Part shown: one piece after another, positions 14,750 to 22,936 of the stretch
Numbering within the stretch: position 1 is the first letter of the stretch
Layout: every line of letters starts with the position of its first letter
NCBI RefSeq assembly: GCF_041431135.1
Contig: NZ_CP107799.1
Location: 6,820,001 to 6,884,000 of the forward strand
Length of the DNA: 64,000 bases
Source of the DNA: Streptomyces sp. NBC_00554
GTDB lineage: Bacteria > Actinomycetota > Actinomycetes > Streptomycetales > Streptomycetaceae
Reading direction: 5' to 3'
Made by a program: the position numbers and the translations under genes
Notes under the pieces: generated by a model
Seen by the model: the letters and a program-made list of their open reading frames with translations, nothing else
Told to the model about the DNA's origin: nothing
The model's database searches: none

Positions 14750-16024
14750 TCACGCTCCTGGGGTCTGGCGTGTCTGCTCAAGGAAGTCGGCCGCCGCCGG
14801 CACATGGGCGAAGCGCCGTAACTCCCGCCGTAGGTCGCCGAGTTTCCCCTGAATCCGTTCGCTCTGCACCCGCCCTGCGATCGCGCACGCCTGCCTGGCC
14901 TCGGTGACGGCCTGCTCGATGTCGCCGCTGTCGAGAAATGCCTGCGCTCGCTGCGCCGTGTAGTACACCCGGTTGCGCTCGAAGCGAGGCTCCAGCATGT
15001 CCAGGGCGGCGCCGGTGAGTAACTGTGCCCGTTCGTGGCGGCCGAGGGCCTGGTGGGCGGCTCCGGCTAGCCCCACCAGTTCCGCAGGCGTCAGGAACGA
15101 CAGCCAGGCAGCGGGCTCGCCCTGTGTACGGTCGTAGGCCGTCTCGGCGCGGGCGAGGGAGCGTTCGGCGCGAGTACGGTCCCCAGTGCGTGCATGCCCG
15201 ACGGCCTGACGGCAGTGCAGCAATGCCATCAACCACGGGTCCCCCTTGGCCTGGCGGGTCTCGACCGCGGCTCGGCCGATACGCAGTGCCTCCTGATCCC
15301 GGTCGAGGAGGCGTGCCTGCATCGCGAGGTTGGACCACACCCGTGCCTGCAGCATGCCGTCTCCGGCGAGCATGCCGTGCTGCAGGGCCTCGTTGTAGAG
15401 GCTGGTCGCCTCCCCTTGCCTACCCGCGTCGTAGGCGAACCAGCCTGCGGACGCGGCGAGATCCCCTGTAGCGGCGTACAGGGCGCGCTCGACGCGCTCT
15501 CCGTAGGCGCAGTGGTTGAGCGCGTGGTGGACGTGCCTCAGGGCTTGCGCGGCGACCTTGTGCAGGGCACCCCCGCCGAGAGTGTGATCGTGGGTGTACA
15601 GGGCGGGAACGATGCCGCGGATTCGCTCGACGTCGCTCATGCCGAGACGGCCGGCCGAGGGGATGGCGTCCAGGCCGAGAGCGGTGGCCAGGCCGACCGC
15701 GATGAACTCCCGTCGTCTCACCGGGCGCTGCTCCTTCACAGGAGTCGGCCGCAGCGGCGGGGTCGGCACACGTGAGGACTTCCGCGGGACGAAACCCATG
15801 GCCTCCGGGCTGCGGCCGAAGATTTCTTGAAGGGGCAGAAGGTAGCGGGCCCACGGCCATTGCACGTCCCCGGCGATCCACCGCCGCACATGCCGGTCGG
15901 TGCAGTCGTTGGCCTTGCCGAACATGTCCTCGGCAGTTCGGTTCACCTCGTCGGCCAGCTGCTGGTGCGTGAGCCCGAACTCGGTGAGCAGCGCCTCAAG
16001 CTGGACGTTCCGTTGTCTGGCCAC
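14750..16024 (-). CDS. HTH-TPR transcriptional regulator
   Basis: A 424-residue protein. Residues 1-80 carry a helix-turn-helix-like start (LEALLTEFGLTHQQLADEVN, then CTDRHVRRWIAGDVQWPWA). A basic linker RRREFIAVGLATALGLDAIP follows, resembling a Tat leader but internal and common in this Streptomyces family. Residues about 140-415 are tetratricopeptide-type helices (AGWFAYDAGRQGEATSLYNEAL, GMLQARVWSNLAMQARLLDRDQEALRIG). Such proteins act as peptide- or ligand-responsive regulators. It is divergent from two small Cys-rich genes, across a 142-base gap holding a TGTCCTG/CAGGACA dyad that may be its operator. Confidence 0.85.
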   Translation of the reverse strand: MARQRNVQLEALLTEFGLTHQQLADEVNRTAEDMFGKANDCTDRHVRRWIAGDVQWPWARYLLPLQEIFGRSPEAMGFVPRKSSRVPTPPLRPTPVKEQRPVRRREFIAVGLATALGLDAIPSAGRLGMSDVERIRGIVPALYTHDHTLGGGALHKVAAQALRHVHHALNHCAYGERVERALYAATGDLAASAGWFAYDAGRQGEATSLYNEALQHGMLAGDGMLQARVWSNLAMQARLLDRDQEALRIGRAAVETRQAKGDPWLMALLHCRQAVGHARTGDRTRAERSLARAETAYDRTQGEPAAWLSFLTPAELVGLAGAAHQALGRHERAQLLTGAALDMLEPRFERNRVYYTAQRAQAFLDSGDIEQAVTEARQACAIAGRVQSERIQGKLGDLRRELRRFAHVPAAADFLEQTRQTPGA

Positions 16025-16125
16025 GACCGTTCCCCCTCGTGCACCTGCGTCCCTCGACGGTAGCCCTACCGCCGCTGCCTGCCCGGTAGAACTGTCCGGT
16101 CGGCTGCCGGTAACTCCCCCAGTTC

Positions 16126-16147
16126 TGTCCTGATGGGCGACAGGACA
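16126..16147. promoter_or_regulatory. TGTCCTG-N8-CAGGACA dyad
   Basis: Exact 7-bp arms (16126-16132 and 16141-16147) flank an 8-base spacer in the divergent gap between the HTH-TPR regulator and the Cys-rich gene pair, 20 bases before the latter's ATG. Position and symmetry fit an operator. A second TGTCCGG half-site lies about 30 bases away. Confidence 0.5.
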
Positions 16148-16166
16148 CTTCCGGTTTCCTCAAGTC

Positions 16167-16514
16167 ATGAGCAGAGACGCCCGATCTCAGGAGCAAGGCA
16201 CGGTCCAACTCGCGGCCCATCCTGTGCCGTCTGTGGACACGCTGTCCGAGGCGCAGGTTCGGGGCAAGGGCTGCGTGTGGTGCGGCGCGACCCTTGACAA
16301 CCGTGCGGCCGTCGACCTCGGGGAGCGGACCTCAACTGCCCACGGAGTTGAGGCCCGGCGGTGGTTCCCGCGTGGTTGCCTCACGTGTGCTGGAGCGCGC
16401 TACTACCGCGCTCTGCTGGACCATGCCGGAACATGCGAGCAGTGCGCCGACGACCAGTCCCGGTGCGAGACAGGCACAGCGCTGCACAAGGCCGTGAGGG
16501 AGACCCGGCGATGA
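16167..16514 (+). CDS. Cys-rich small protein, putative zinc-binding
   Basis: A 115-residue protein of unknown function. After a variable N-terminus (HPVPSVDTLSEAQVRG) it carries CVWC, CLTC and CEQC pairs plus further Cys, which look like two zinc knuckles. Its ATG at 16167 is the first after the dyad. The stop overlaps the ATG of the next gene (ATGA at 16511-16514), so they are translationally coupled. Similar small proteins accompany HTH-TPR regulators elsewhere in Streptomyces, from memory. Possible roles are a partner or anti-regulator, or a DNA- or protein-binding knuckle; none is shown. Confidence 0.7.
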   Translation: MSRDARSQEQGTVQLAAHPVPSVDTLSEAQVRGKGCVWCGATLDNRAAVDLGERTSTAHGVEARRWFPRGCLTCAGARYYRALLDHAGTCEQCADDQSRCETGTALHKAVRETRR

Positions 16515-16675
16515 CCGAGCGCGGGTTGATCTGCTGCTACTGCCAGAAGGCCATCACACCGGCCCAACAGCGCCGCAGTTATGACAAGTTCAGCAGCTCG
16601 GTCGGCGGCTCCGCCTTCCACTATCACCTCGCCTGCTTGCTGAAGTGGGCGAAGTCGCCCACCGCACGGTCCTGA
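16511..16675 (+). CDS. 54-residue Cys/His small protein
   Basis: This short protein starts at ATG 16511 inside the stop of the previous gene. It reads MTERGLICCYCQKAI, then a basic stretch and FHYHLACLLKWAK. The CCYC and HYHLAC pairs could bind one zinc ion, as in a treble-clef or HNH-like knuckle. No family was recognised. Coupling to the preceding Cys-rich gene implies the two act together. Confidence 0.65.
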   Translation: MTERGLICCYCQKAITPAQQRRSYDKFSSSVGGSAFHYHLACLLKWAKSPTARS

Positions 16676-16723
16676 ACGTGCCGTACGCCGCCTGGCACGC
16701 CCAGCCCGTTACCCTCAGCCCGC

Positions 16724-17158
16724 ATGGGAGAACACAGCAGCAGCCCGGTCACTGACGCCTCCGTGGTCGTCGCCGTCGACAACGAGGGCCTGGTAGCCGT
16801 CCTCAGCGCCGACTTCCCCCGCCACGGCGGCGAGTACCTGTTCCTGCCCGGCGGACGCAGGGAACCCGGCGAAAGCCCCGAAGAGTGCGCACGCCGCGAG
16901 CTCGCCGAAGAGGCGGGCGTCACCGCGCAGACGTGGCGTGCACTCGGTTCATACGCCATCATCCTCGGCTCCACCAGTCGCGTCCACCTCTACGAGGCCC
17001 GCGACCTCTCCTTGGGCCGCCAATCCCTGACCCCGTCCGAAGCCGGCTTCAAGTTGTCCTGGTGGCCCCTTGCCGACGCCATCAGCGCCGCAGCCGACGG
17101 TCAGTTCCTGCTGCCTGCCGGGCCGCTGGCTCTCATGCTCGTGGAGCGCTTGACCTGA
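16724..17158 (+). CDS. Nudix hydrolase
   Basis: A 144-residue protein with a complete Nudix box at residues 44-66 (G-x5-E-x7-RE-L-x-EE-x-G-V). It starts EHSSSPVTDASVVVAVDNEG and FLPGGRREPG leads into the box. Nudix enzymes cleave nucleoside diphosphates linked to another moiety with Mg2+; the substrate cannot be deduced. It lies 48 bases after the Cys-rich pair on the same strand and may be read with them. The length is typical of the family. Confidence 0.92.
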   Translation: MGEHSSSPVTDASVVVAVDNEGLVAVLSADFPRHGGEYLFLPGGRREPGESPEECARRELAEEAGVTAQTWRALGSYAIILGSTSRVHLYEARDLSLGRQSLTPSEAGFKLSWWPLADAISAAADGQFLLPAGPLALMLVERLT

Positions 17159-17231
17159 CTTTCTCCCGGAGGGGCGGCATCCTGCGTGGGGCGGCGCTGA
17201 CGCTCGTCACTACACTCTGCCGGACCCAGGG

Positions 17232-17669
17232 ATGGCGAACATGACCATGCGAACAAGGCTGCTGCTCGCCCTCCTTGCCGGTGCACTCCTGCTGAGTGGC
17301 TGCAGCCAACCGTCCGCGCCCGGAGCCGCCGACGACGGAGTGAGTCTCACCGTCAGTGGCGGCTTCGCCGGGGTCCAGTACGGCATCGAGGTCGGCCCCG
17401 GCGAAGAGGTTGACCTCACCGACCGCAAGGGCGGCCGCGAGCAGTCAGATGCACTGACGCCGGCCGAGAAGAAGCAGCTCAACTCCCTGCTCGACGCGGT
17501 GGACTTCGGCGAGCTTCCGTCCCGCAGTGTCGACGAGAACGCCAGGGACCGCTTCGAGTACCGCCTGCAGTACGACGGCCACACCCTGGTCACCGACGGC
17601 AGTACGGACCTGGGCCCGGCCAGTGACCTCATCGCCCATCTCGAGAGCTGCATGCAGGCGCGGCGCTGA
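17232..17669 (+). CDS. putative lipoprotein
   Basis: A 145-residue exported protein. Residues 6-22 form a signal peptide (RTRLLLALLAGALLLSGC) with lipobox LLSGC, so the Cys is probably lipidated and the protein anchored on the outer face of the membrane. The mature part is acidic with no family I can name; EYRLQYDGHTLVTDG and ASDLIAHLESCM suggest a small alpha/beta domain. ATG 17232 and ATG 17241 are both possible, with AGGGA favouring the second. It converges on the maltokinase-cap gene with only 12 bases between them. Confidence 0.75.
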   Translation: MANMTMRTRLLLALLAGALLLSGCSQPSAPGAADDGVSLTVSGGFAGVQYGIEVGPGEEVDLTDRKGGREQSDALTPAEKKQLNSLLDAVDFGELPSRSVDENARDRFEYRLQYDGHTLVTDGSTDLGPASDLIAHLESCMQARR

Positions 17670-17681
17670 GCTCGTTCCCTC

Positions 17682-18260
17682 TTAGCGCGGCACGAAGGCC
17701 GCGAGTGCCCCCCGTGCAGCCGTTCCGTTCGGCCAGGTCCACCCGGCGACGACGTGTCGGGACGACCTCTGCGGGGCCTCGGCCTGCCCCAGGACGCGGT
17801 TCACCTGGACGTCGAGCCCGTCGGCAGGGCCGGTTCCGTGGACGGTGACTGTCGGGTCAGGGGTGTCGCTCTCGCTCTGCTGCTGCGGAATCGCCTCACC
17901 GCGTAGGAGGGCGCCCAACTGGGCCATCAGCACCGGGTCGTGGACGCCGTCGTAGATCCACCGGGTGCCGAGCACACCGTGTTCGGACGTGCCGATCAAC
18001 GCCTCGCCGGGGGCGCCATCGAGAGCCGCGTCGCGGTAGCTCATCGGCACCAGATACGCCACCGGCTCCTGCGCGGTGGCGTCCACCACGACCATGAACT
18101 CGATCCCGACCGCACCCGCCGGATCGTCCAGACGGAACCCGCCGGCCTTGACCAGTTCCGGCGTCGCCGCGTCGCCCGCGTACCAACTCTGCTTCGGCAG
18201 CCAGTCGGTGAGCAGCTCCAGCTTGGTGGGCGTCATGGTGGTGCGGTGGATCGAGGCCAT
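17682..18260 (-). CDS. stand-alone maltokinase N-terminal cap-like protein
   Basis: A 192-residue protein whose beginning (LELLTDWLPKQSWYAGD) and IEFMVVVDATAQEPVAYLVPMSY, then RWIYDGVHDPVLMAQL, match the N-terminal cap of maltokinase and of trehalose synthase/maltokinase fusions. The kinase lobes with ATP-binding loop and catalytic Asp are missing. It is therefore not an enzyme by itself, unless it complements another protein. Such orphan cap proteins occur in several actinobacteria. ATG 18236 (MTPTKLELL) is an alternative start eight codons in. No neighbour is in sugar metabolism. Confidence 0.75.
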   Translation of the reverse strand: MASIHRTTMTPTKLELLTDWLPKQSWYAGDAATPELVKAGGFRLDDPAGAVGIEFMVVVDATAQEPVAYLVPMSYRDAALDGAPGEALIGTSEHGVLGTRWIYDGVHDPVLMAQLGALLRGEAIPQQQSESDTPDPTVTVHGTGPADGLDVQVNRVLGQAEAPQRSSRHVVAGWTWPNGTAARGALAAFVPR

Positions 18261-18314
18261 GCGGGCTTCCTCACGCGTAGGTTCTGGTCCCGTCCTTCGA
18301 CGGTGTGATCGAAC

Positions 18315-18917
18315 CTAACCGACAGTTCGGGTACGAGTGAGGCGGAGGCCCACCGTTCCCAGGGCGAGAAGGAAGAGGCCGAGTGAAGCGGTAAGGAGAA
18401 GGAGGAGGGCGGGTGCTCCGGTGCTGGGCAGTTCGTCGCCCGGTTCGGAGGGGTGCGGGCTGGACGGGGCGAAGGTGCCATTCGGCTGGCCGACCGGCTC
18501 GCTGGTCGGTACGTCGGTCGGGTCTGCCGAGGTGGTCCCCCCAGTGGAGCCGGCGCCGCCCGGCCCACCTCCGCCGACGGTCCCTGTGTCGCTTCCCGTG
18601 GTGTGCGTCGTAACCACGATCGGCCCGCCGCCGATGTCGCGGTCGGAACCCGCCTGGAACGCCGCGAACGTGGAACCGCCCAGGACAACGGCCGCCGCCA
18701 CCGCCGCCAGGGCCAGAGTGAGCGGCATCCGCCGCGCGGTGCGGACCCTCGGGCGGGGCGCCGGGCGCGGCGCGCGGGGTACGCCGAGCAGGGAGACGAG
18801 ATAGCGGCGCCAGAGCGGGGAGTTCTCGGTCGGCCGGTATCGCGCGTACGGCCGGTCCGCGCGTCCCCGCCCCACCAGGGACTCCAAGTACCGGCGCCGG
18901 AACGGGGTCCGGCTCAC
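18315..18917 (-). CDS. bitopic membrane protein with C-terminal LPSTG sorting-like tail
   Basis: A 200-residue protein. Its basic cytosolic N-terminus (residues 1-63) is followed by a membrane segment at 64-88 (LTLALAAVAAAVVLGGSTF), a Gly/Thr/Pro-rich stretch (110-160), then LPSTG at 163-167, a second hydrophobic stretch and a basic end RLTRTR. LPxTG, a hydrophobic stretch and basic residues form the sortase sorting signal. The first membrane segment in place of a cleavable signal is unusual. Its start overlaps the stop of the upstream membrane gene. A class F sortase is encoded about 11 kb away. Confidence 0.7.
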   Translation of the reverse strand: MSRTPFRRRYLESLVGRGRADRPYARYRPTENSPLWRRYLVSLLGVPRAPRPAPRPRVRTARRMPLTLALAAVAAAVVLGGSTFAAFQAGSDRDIGGGPIVVTTHTTGSDTGTVGGGGPGGAGSTGGTTSADPTDVPTSEPVGQPNGTFAPSSPHPSEPGDELPSTGAPALLLLLTASLGLFLLALGTVGLRLTRTRTVG

Positions 18918-19354
18918 TCCGCGGGTACCTCGCCGGGTGCCGGTGCGACCCCCAGTACGAGACCGTCACCGATCGGGTGCGGCTGCGGCCGCTGCGGGGC
19001 GGACTCGGCCGCCCCCGGTTCCTGGAGCGCTTCCTGCACCTGCCGGGTAGCGCCCAGCTGTTGCAGCAGCGCGGGCGCCGACGCACCGACCGCGACGGCG
19101 GCCATCATGCCGATGACCTGGGAGTGGAACAGCCCGCCCGCGATTCCGCCGAGGGCCAGCCGGGTCAGGGCGACCAGCGAGTCGGCGGGCAGGTCGACAT
19201 GCTCGCGCAGCGACGGCAGGCGTTTCCTGCGCTTTGCCCTCGCCCTGGCCTCGTGTCGTGCCGTCCGCCACTCCGAGACCCGCCCGTAGAAGACGATCGC
19301 CTCGATGAGGCAACCTCCGATAGCCCCGCACACCATCGCTGTCGGCCAGTCCAC
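18914..19354 (-). CDS. small membrane protein of unknown function
   Basis: A 146-residue protein with an N-terminal hydrophobic segment (TAMVCGAIGGCLIEAIVFYG), a strongly basic middle (ARHEARARAKRRKRLPSLREH), a Gly/Ala-rich hydrophobic segment around residues 65-98 (RLALGGIAGGLFHSQVIGMM) and a Pro/Glu-rich tail. This gives two membrane passes. It is cotranscribed and overlaps by four bases (ATGA) with the LPSTG-tailed protein, suggesting a joint envelope function. No family was recognised. Confidence 0.6.
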   Translation of the reverse strand: MDWPTAMVCGAIGGCLIEAIVFYGRVSEWRTARHEARARAKRRKRLPSLREHVDLPADSLVALTRLALGGIAGGLFHSQVIGMMAAVAVGASAPALLQQLGATRQVQEALQEPGAAESAPQRPQPHPIGDGLVLGVAPAPGEVPAE

Positions 19355-19522
19355 GATTCCCCCGTCGGCCCGAACCCGGCCCGAAATCCCGAGGAATCAG
19401 CGTCCCAGAAGAGGCGCAGGCGCGAGAAGGTACGGGACCTGTGAGGGCGCACATCAGACCCGTCTCCTCCTCGCTCCGTACGCCCGCGTACAGCAACTTG
19501 CCGAGGGCGCCCCCTACTTGTG

Positions 19523-20470
19523 TCAGAGGGCCACGGCGACCGAGTTGAACGGTGTGTCCGGGGTCGTGGGGAGGCCCAGTTGGGCGTTGGCGACGTAGAG
19601 GAGGCTGCCGAAGTGGGCGGCGGTGGTGGGGATGTTGAAGCGGGGGTCGGTGATCGTGCGGGTCAGGGTGGCGGTGGTGGCCCCCGGGTCGAGGGTGAGG
19701 ACGCTGACCTGATTGAGGCGGTTCTGGACGACGTACAGCGTGTGGCCGATCCGGACGAGGCCGTCGCCGTTGGTGAGCGCGGTCGTGCCGCTCAGGGTGA
19801 TCTCGACGGCCTCACCGGTGGTGAGCGGTACGCGGTAGAGCTTGCCGCCGTTGACGACGATCAGGGCCTTGCCGTCCGGGGTGCCGACCAGGCCGTTGGC
19901 GCTGAGTCCCGTGGCCGACTGCACCCAGTCGCCGCTGATCGGCAGTTCGCGGACGTCTCCCGTGCCGCCGCGCGGCACGCCGTAGAGGACGGCGCCGTAG
20001 GAGTCGGTGAACCAGGCGCGGTCGCCGAGCAGGGCGACGTCGTTGATGAAGTGGCCTGTCGGGTCGGTGAGTTGGTAGGTGGCCACGAGGTTGCCGGTCC
20101 GGGAGTCGACGATGCGCGCGGCGCCGCCGGTGGATCCGGAGGAGAGGTACAGCAGGCCGTCGTGGTCGTCGACCTTCAGCCCGTTGGTGATTGTGCCGGT
20201 CGCGCCCGCGTAGAGGATGGTGCCCTCGCCGGTGCGCAGGTCGGCGCGGTAGACGGCGCCGTTCGCGCGGGAGCCGAAGTAGGCGTACGGCTTGGCGCCG
20301 ATGGAGATTCCCTCGGGGAGGAAGCCGTTCGGGAGCGGGATCTCGGTCGGCCAGGAGGACGTGGCGGACGCGGCATTCGCCGTTCCGGCACCGGCCGCGA
20401 GCGCCAGCGTGGCGAGGGCGGCACCGCCGAGGACGGCGCGGCGCGTGGGGGAGGGGTGGTTGCGGGGCAT
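19523..20470 (-). CDS. Tat-exported SMP-30/gluconolactonase-like beta-propeller
   Basis: A 315-residue secreted protein. Residues 9-35 form a Tat-type leader (TRRAVLGGAALATLALA, then ATANA-like cleavage). The mature part is a repeated-blade beta-propeller (FLPEGISIGAKPYAYFG, NDVALLGDRAWFTDSYGAVL, LVGTPDGKALIVVNGGKLY) of the SMP-30/NHL type. Such domains can be lactonases or binding scaffolds. Homologues are often annotated as superoxide dismutase without support in the sequence. It ends at TGA about 170 bases from the membrane pair. Confidence 0.8.
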   Translation of the reverse strand: MPRNHPSPTRRAVLGGAALATLALAAGAGTANAASATSSWPTEIPLPNGFLPEGISIGAKPYAYFGSRANGAVYRADLRTGEGTILYAGATGTITNGLKVDDHDGLLYLSSGSTGGAARIVDSRTGNLVATYQLTDPTGHFINDVALLGDRAWFTDSYGAVLYGVPRGGTGDVRELPISGDWVQSATGLSANGLVGTPDGKALIVVNGGKLYRVPLTTGEAVEITLSGTTALTNGDGLVRIGHTLYVVQNRLNQVSVLTLDPGATTATLTRTITDPRFNIPTTAAHFGSLLYVANAQLGLPTTPDTPFNSVAVAL

Positions 20471-20594
20471 GGCTCAAGGCCTCCGGGGAGAACGGGGGGC
20501 GGGACCTGGCGAGCACAGGGAATCAGCCGACTCTGAGAGCCGTATGAATCCCGGCTGCGTTCGCCAGGCGTCCCACCCCCTTCCCCCACAGCGG

Positions 20595-21755
20595 TTACGC
20601 CCGGAACGGCCCCGTCACCTCGTACGTGATCCCGCCCGACGAACTCCCGCTGGTACCGCGCTGGCTGGAGAAGTACAGCCGCCTGCCGTCGGGTGAGAAC
20701 GCCGGTCCCGTGATCTCCGAGGCCGACTGGCCGGTGATGCGGAGGAATGGCGCGATCACGTCGGCGGGAGTGATCACGCAGATCTCCATGTTGCCGCCGT
20801 CCTCGGCGACGAAGAGGTCGCCGGAGGCGGTGCCGGTGATGTTGTCGACGCCGGTCAGTGGGGCCGTGCCGGACGTCACGAGGGAGTCGTCGTACGCCAA
20901 CTCGTAGGTGTTGCTCGCCAGGTTGAGCTGCCAGACGCGGTTGTCGCCCTTGGTGGTGAACCAGACCGTGTTGTCGGCGTAGTGGCAGCCCTCGCCGCCG
21001 TTGAAGGACTTCGAGCCGGAGACCTGGGTACGGGTGGTCGTCGGCGAGCCGTCCGGGTCGGGGATGGTGGTCCAGGTGAAGGAGCCCGAGGTGGCCGTGC
21101 CCGCGACCAGGACCTGGAGGGTGCCGGCGGACAGGTTGCCCCAGGTGGTCGGGACGAAGCGGTAGAAGCGGCCGTTGGTCTCGTCCTCGGTCAGGTAGAT
21201 CACCTGGCGCACCGGGTCGGCGGCGGCAGCCTCGTGCTTGAAGCGGCCGAGCGCGGGCCGCTGCACCGCCGCGTTCACGCCCCACGGGTCGGTCTCGTAG
21301 ACGTAGCCGAGGGACACCTCCTCGCAGGACAGCCAGGTGTTCCACGGGGTCTTGCCGCCCGCGCAGTTCTGCCGGGTGTTGGAGAGGATGCGGTACGCGG
21401 CGGTGACCGTGCCGGTCGAGGAGAACTTCACCGCGCTCGTCCCGCCGGAGGGGTTGATCTCCGAGTTGGAGACATAGATCCAGCCCGTGCCGTCGGCGTA
21501 GCAGGCGCCGCCGTCGGGGGCGCTGTGCCAGGTGTACGAGGTGCCGGGGACCGTCTGCCCGGAACGGGCGATCACCCGGCTGGTGAACCCGCTCGGCAGC
21601 TGGATGCCGTTGGCGTCGGCGGTGCCGAGTGCCCCGTAGGGGCCGGTGCCGGGCTGGGCGGGTGCGGCATAGGCGGCGCCGCGCCACAGGGTTCCGCCCA
21701 GGACGGCGGACGAACCACCGAGGACGGCTGCACGCAGAAGGGTACGACGTTCCAC
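20595..21755 (-). CDS. Tat-exported PhoX/DUF839-like protein
   Basis: A 386-residue protein. GTG 21755 follows GGAG by 5 bases; the longer open frame upstream lacks similarity. The leader ERRTLLRAAVLGGSSAVLGG is twin-arginine type (ERRTLL). The mature domain has PhoX/DUF839 signatures: CYADGTGWIYVSNSEIN, NTWLSCEEVSLGYVYE, GEGCHYADNTVWFTTKGDN and DNITGTASGDLFVAEDGGNME. PhoX proteins are Ca/Fe phosphatases, but this divergent branch may not hydrolyse phosphate. It probably precedes the SMP-30-like gene in one transcript, separated by 124 bases. Confidence 0.82.
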   Translation of the reverse strand: MERRTLLRAAVLGGSSAVLGGTLWRGAAYAAPAQPGTGPYGALGTADANGIQLPSGFTSRVIARSGQTVPGTSYTWHSAPDGGACYADGTGWIYVSNSEINPSGGTSAVKFSSTGTVTAAYRILSNTRQNCAGGKTPWNTWLSCEEVSLGYVYETDPWGVNAAVQRPALGRFKHEAAAADPVRQVIYLTEDETNGRFYRFVPTTWGNLSAGTLQVLVAGTATSGSFTWTTIPDPDGSPTTTRTQVSGSKSFNGGEGCHYADNTVWFTTKGDNRVWQLNLASNTYELAYDDSLVTSGTAPLTGVDNITGTASGDLFVAEDGGNMEICVITPADVIAPFLRITGQSASEITGPAFSPDGRRLYFSSQRGTSGSSSGGITYEVTGPFRA

Positions 21756-21967
21756 TCTCGCTCCAGAGGGCCGTGACCGCCCCGCCGCCGGGGTCGACGG
21801 CGGGGTCGCGCGCTGACGGATCCTAGACGCGCAGAGTTGACGGGTCATGGACAAATTGCGTCGGGTGGGCGGACGGCTGGGTGGGAGGCCGGCCAGACCG
21901 CGGGGAACGCCTCGCGGCATACGCTGGTATTCCCGGAACACCGGGCACACCCTGAGGGAGCTCAGCC

Positions 21968-22900
21968 ATGACGGGCTGGAACGCGAGCGACATCCCCGAC
22001 CAGAGCGGCCGTACCGCCGTCGTCACCGGCGCCAACAGCGGCATCGGCTACGTCACCGCACGTGAACTGGCCCGCAAGGGCGCCCAGGTGATCCTGGCCT
22101 GCCGCAGCGAGGCCCGCGGCAACGAGGCCGGGGACCGACTCGTGTCCGAAGTGCCGGGCGCGCACGTCGAGTTCGTACGGCTGGATCTCGGGGACCTGGA
22201 ATCCGTACGGGAGTTCGTGGCAACGTACGAGCACGCGTACGACCGGCTCGACCTGCTCATCAACAACGCCGGTGTGATGGCGCTGCCGCTCGGCCGTACG
22301 GCGGACGGGTTCGAGACGCAGTTCGGCGTCAACCACCTCGGGCACTTCGCGCTCACCGGGCTGCTCCTGCCCGCACTGCTCGGCACCCCAGGCGCCCGCG
22401 TCGTGACGCTCTCCAGCGGGGTCCACGCGCTCTCGAACATCGACATCACGGACCTCAACAGCGAGCGCCAGTACCGGCGTTGGATCGCCTACGGCCGTTC
22501 CAAGACCGCCAACCTGCTCTTCACGCACGAACTCGCCCGCCGCCTCGCCACCATCGGCTCCGAGGTCGTCGCGGCCGCCGCCCACCCCGGGTACGCCACC
22601 ACCAACCTCCAGACCGCCGGGGCCAGGATGGAGGGCCGCAAGGGCACCGAGCGGCTCATCGAGATCGGCAACCGGGTCTTCGGGCAGAGCGCCGACGCCG
22701 GAGCGCTGCCCACGCTGTACGCCGCCACCGCGCCCGGCGTACAGCCCGACTCCTTCACCGGGCCCTCGTTCGCGATGTGGCGCGGCTCGCCCGCGAAGTC
22801 CTGGCGGGCCGGATGGACCCTCAACGACCTTGCGGGGGAGCGGCTTTGGGAGGCCTCGGAGGAGCTGACGGGAGTGACGTACGACGCGCTGAAAGTGTGA
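21968..22900 (+). CDS. short-chain dehydrogenase/reductase
   Basis: A 310-residue SDR with the Rossmann motif TGANSGIG (residues 20-27), NNAG, and the catalytic Tyr175-x3-Lys179 in YGRSK, with Ser in VTLSSGVHAL. The extended C-terminus (WTLNDLAGERLWEASEELTG) resembles retinol dehydrogenase/protochlorophyllide-like SDRs. GAGGGAG lies upstream of ATG 21968. The oxidised or reduced substrate is unknown; a lipid, ketone or aldehyde is typical. It converges on the nir operon. Confidence 0.92.
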   Translation: MTGWNASDIPDQSGRTAVVTGANSGIGYVTARELARKGAQVILACRSEARGNEAGDRLVSEVPGAHVEFVRLDLGDLESVREFVATYEHAYDRLDLLINNAGVMALPLGRTADGFETQFGVNHLGHFALTGLLLPALLGTPGARVVTLSSGVHALSNIDITDLNSERQYRRWIAYGRSKTANLLFTHELARRLATIGSEVVAAAAHPGYATTNLQTAGARMEGRKGTERLIEIGNRVFGQSADAGALPTLYAATAPGVQPDSFTGPSFAMWRGSPAKSWRAGWTLNDLAGERLWEASEELTGVTYDALKV

Positions 22901-22907
22901 CAACGCC

Positions 22908-22936
22908 AGGTGCGCACGCTCAGGCCGCGCGCACCT
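22908..22936. terminator. hairpin between SDR and nirD (bidirectional)
   Basis: AGGTGCGC (22908-22915) and GCGCACCT (22929-22936) form an exact 8-bp stem overlapping the nirD stop codon, 8 bases after the SDR stop. It suits both convergent transcripts. No T-run is present, as is usual in this genome. Confidence 0.5.

Noticed and set aside
21756..21950. Upstream extension of the PhoX-like gene to 21950
   Set aside because: The 65 extra residues are basic/Pro-rich with no similarity and would bury the twin-Arg leader. GTG 21755 has GGAG and places the leader at the N-terminus.
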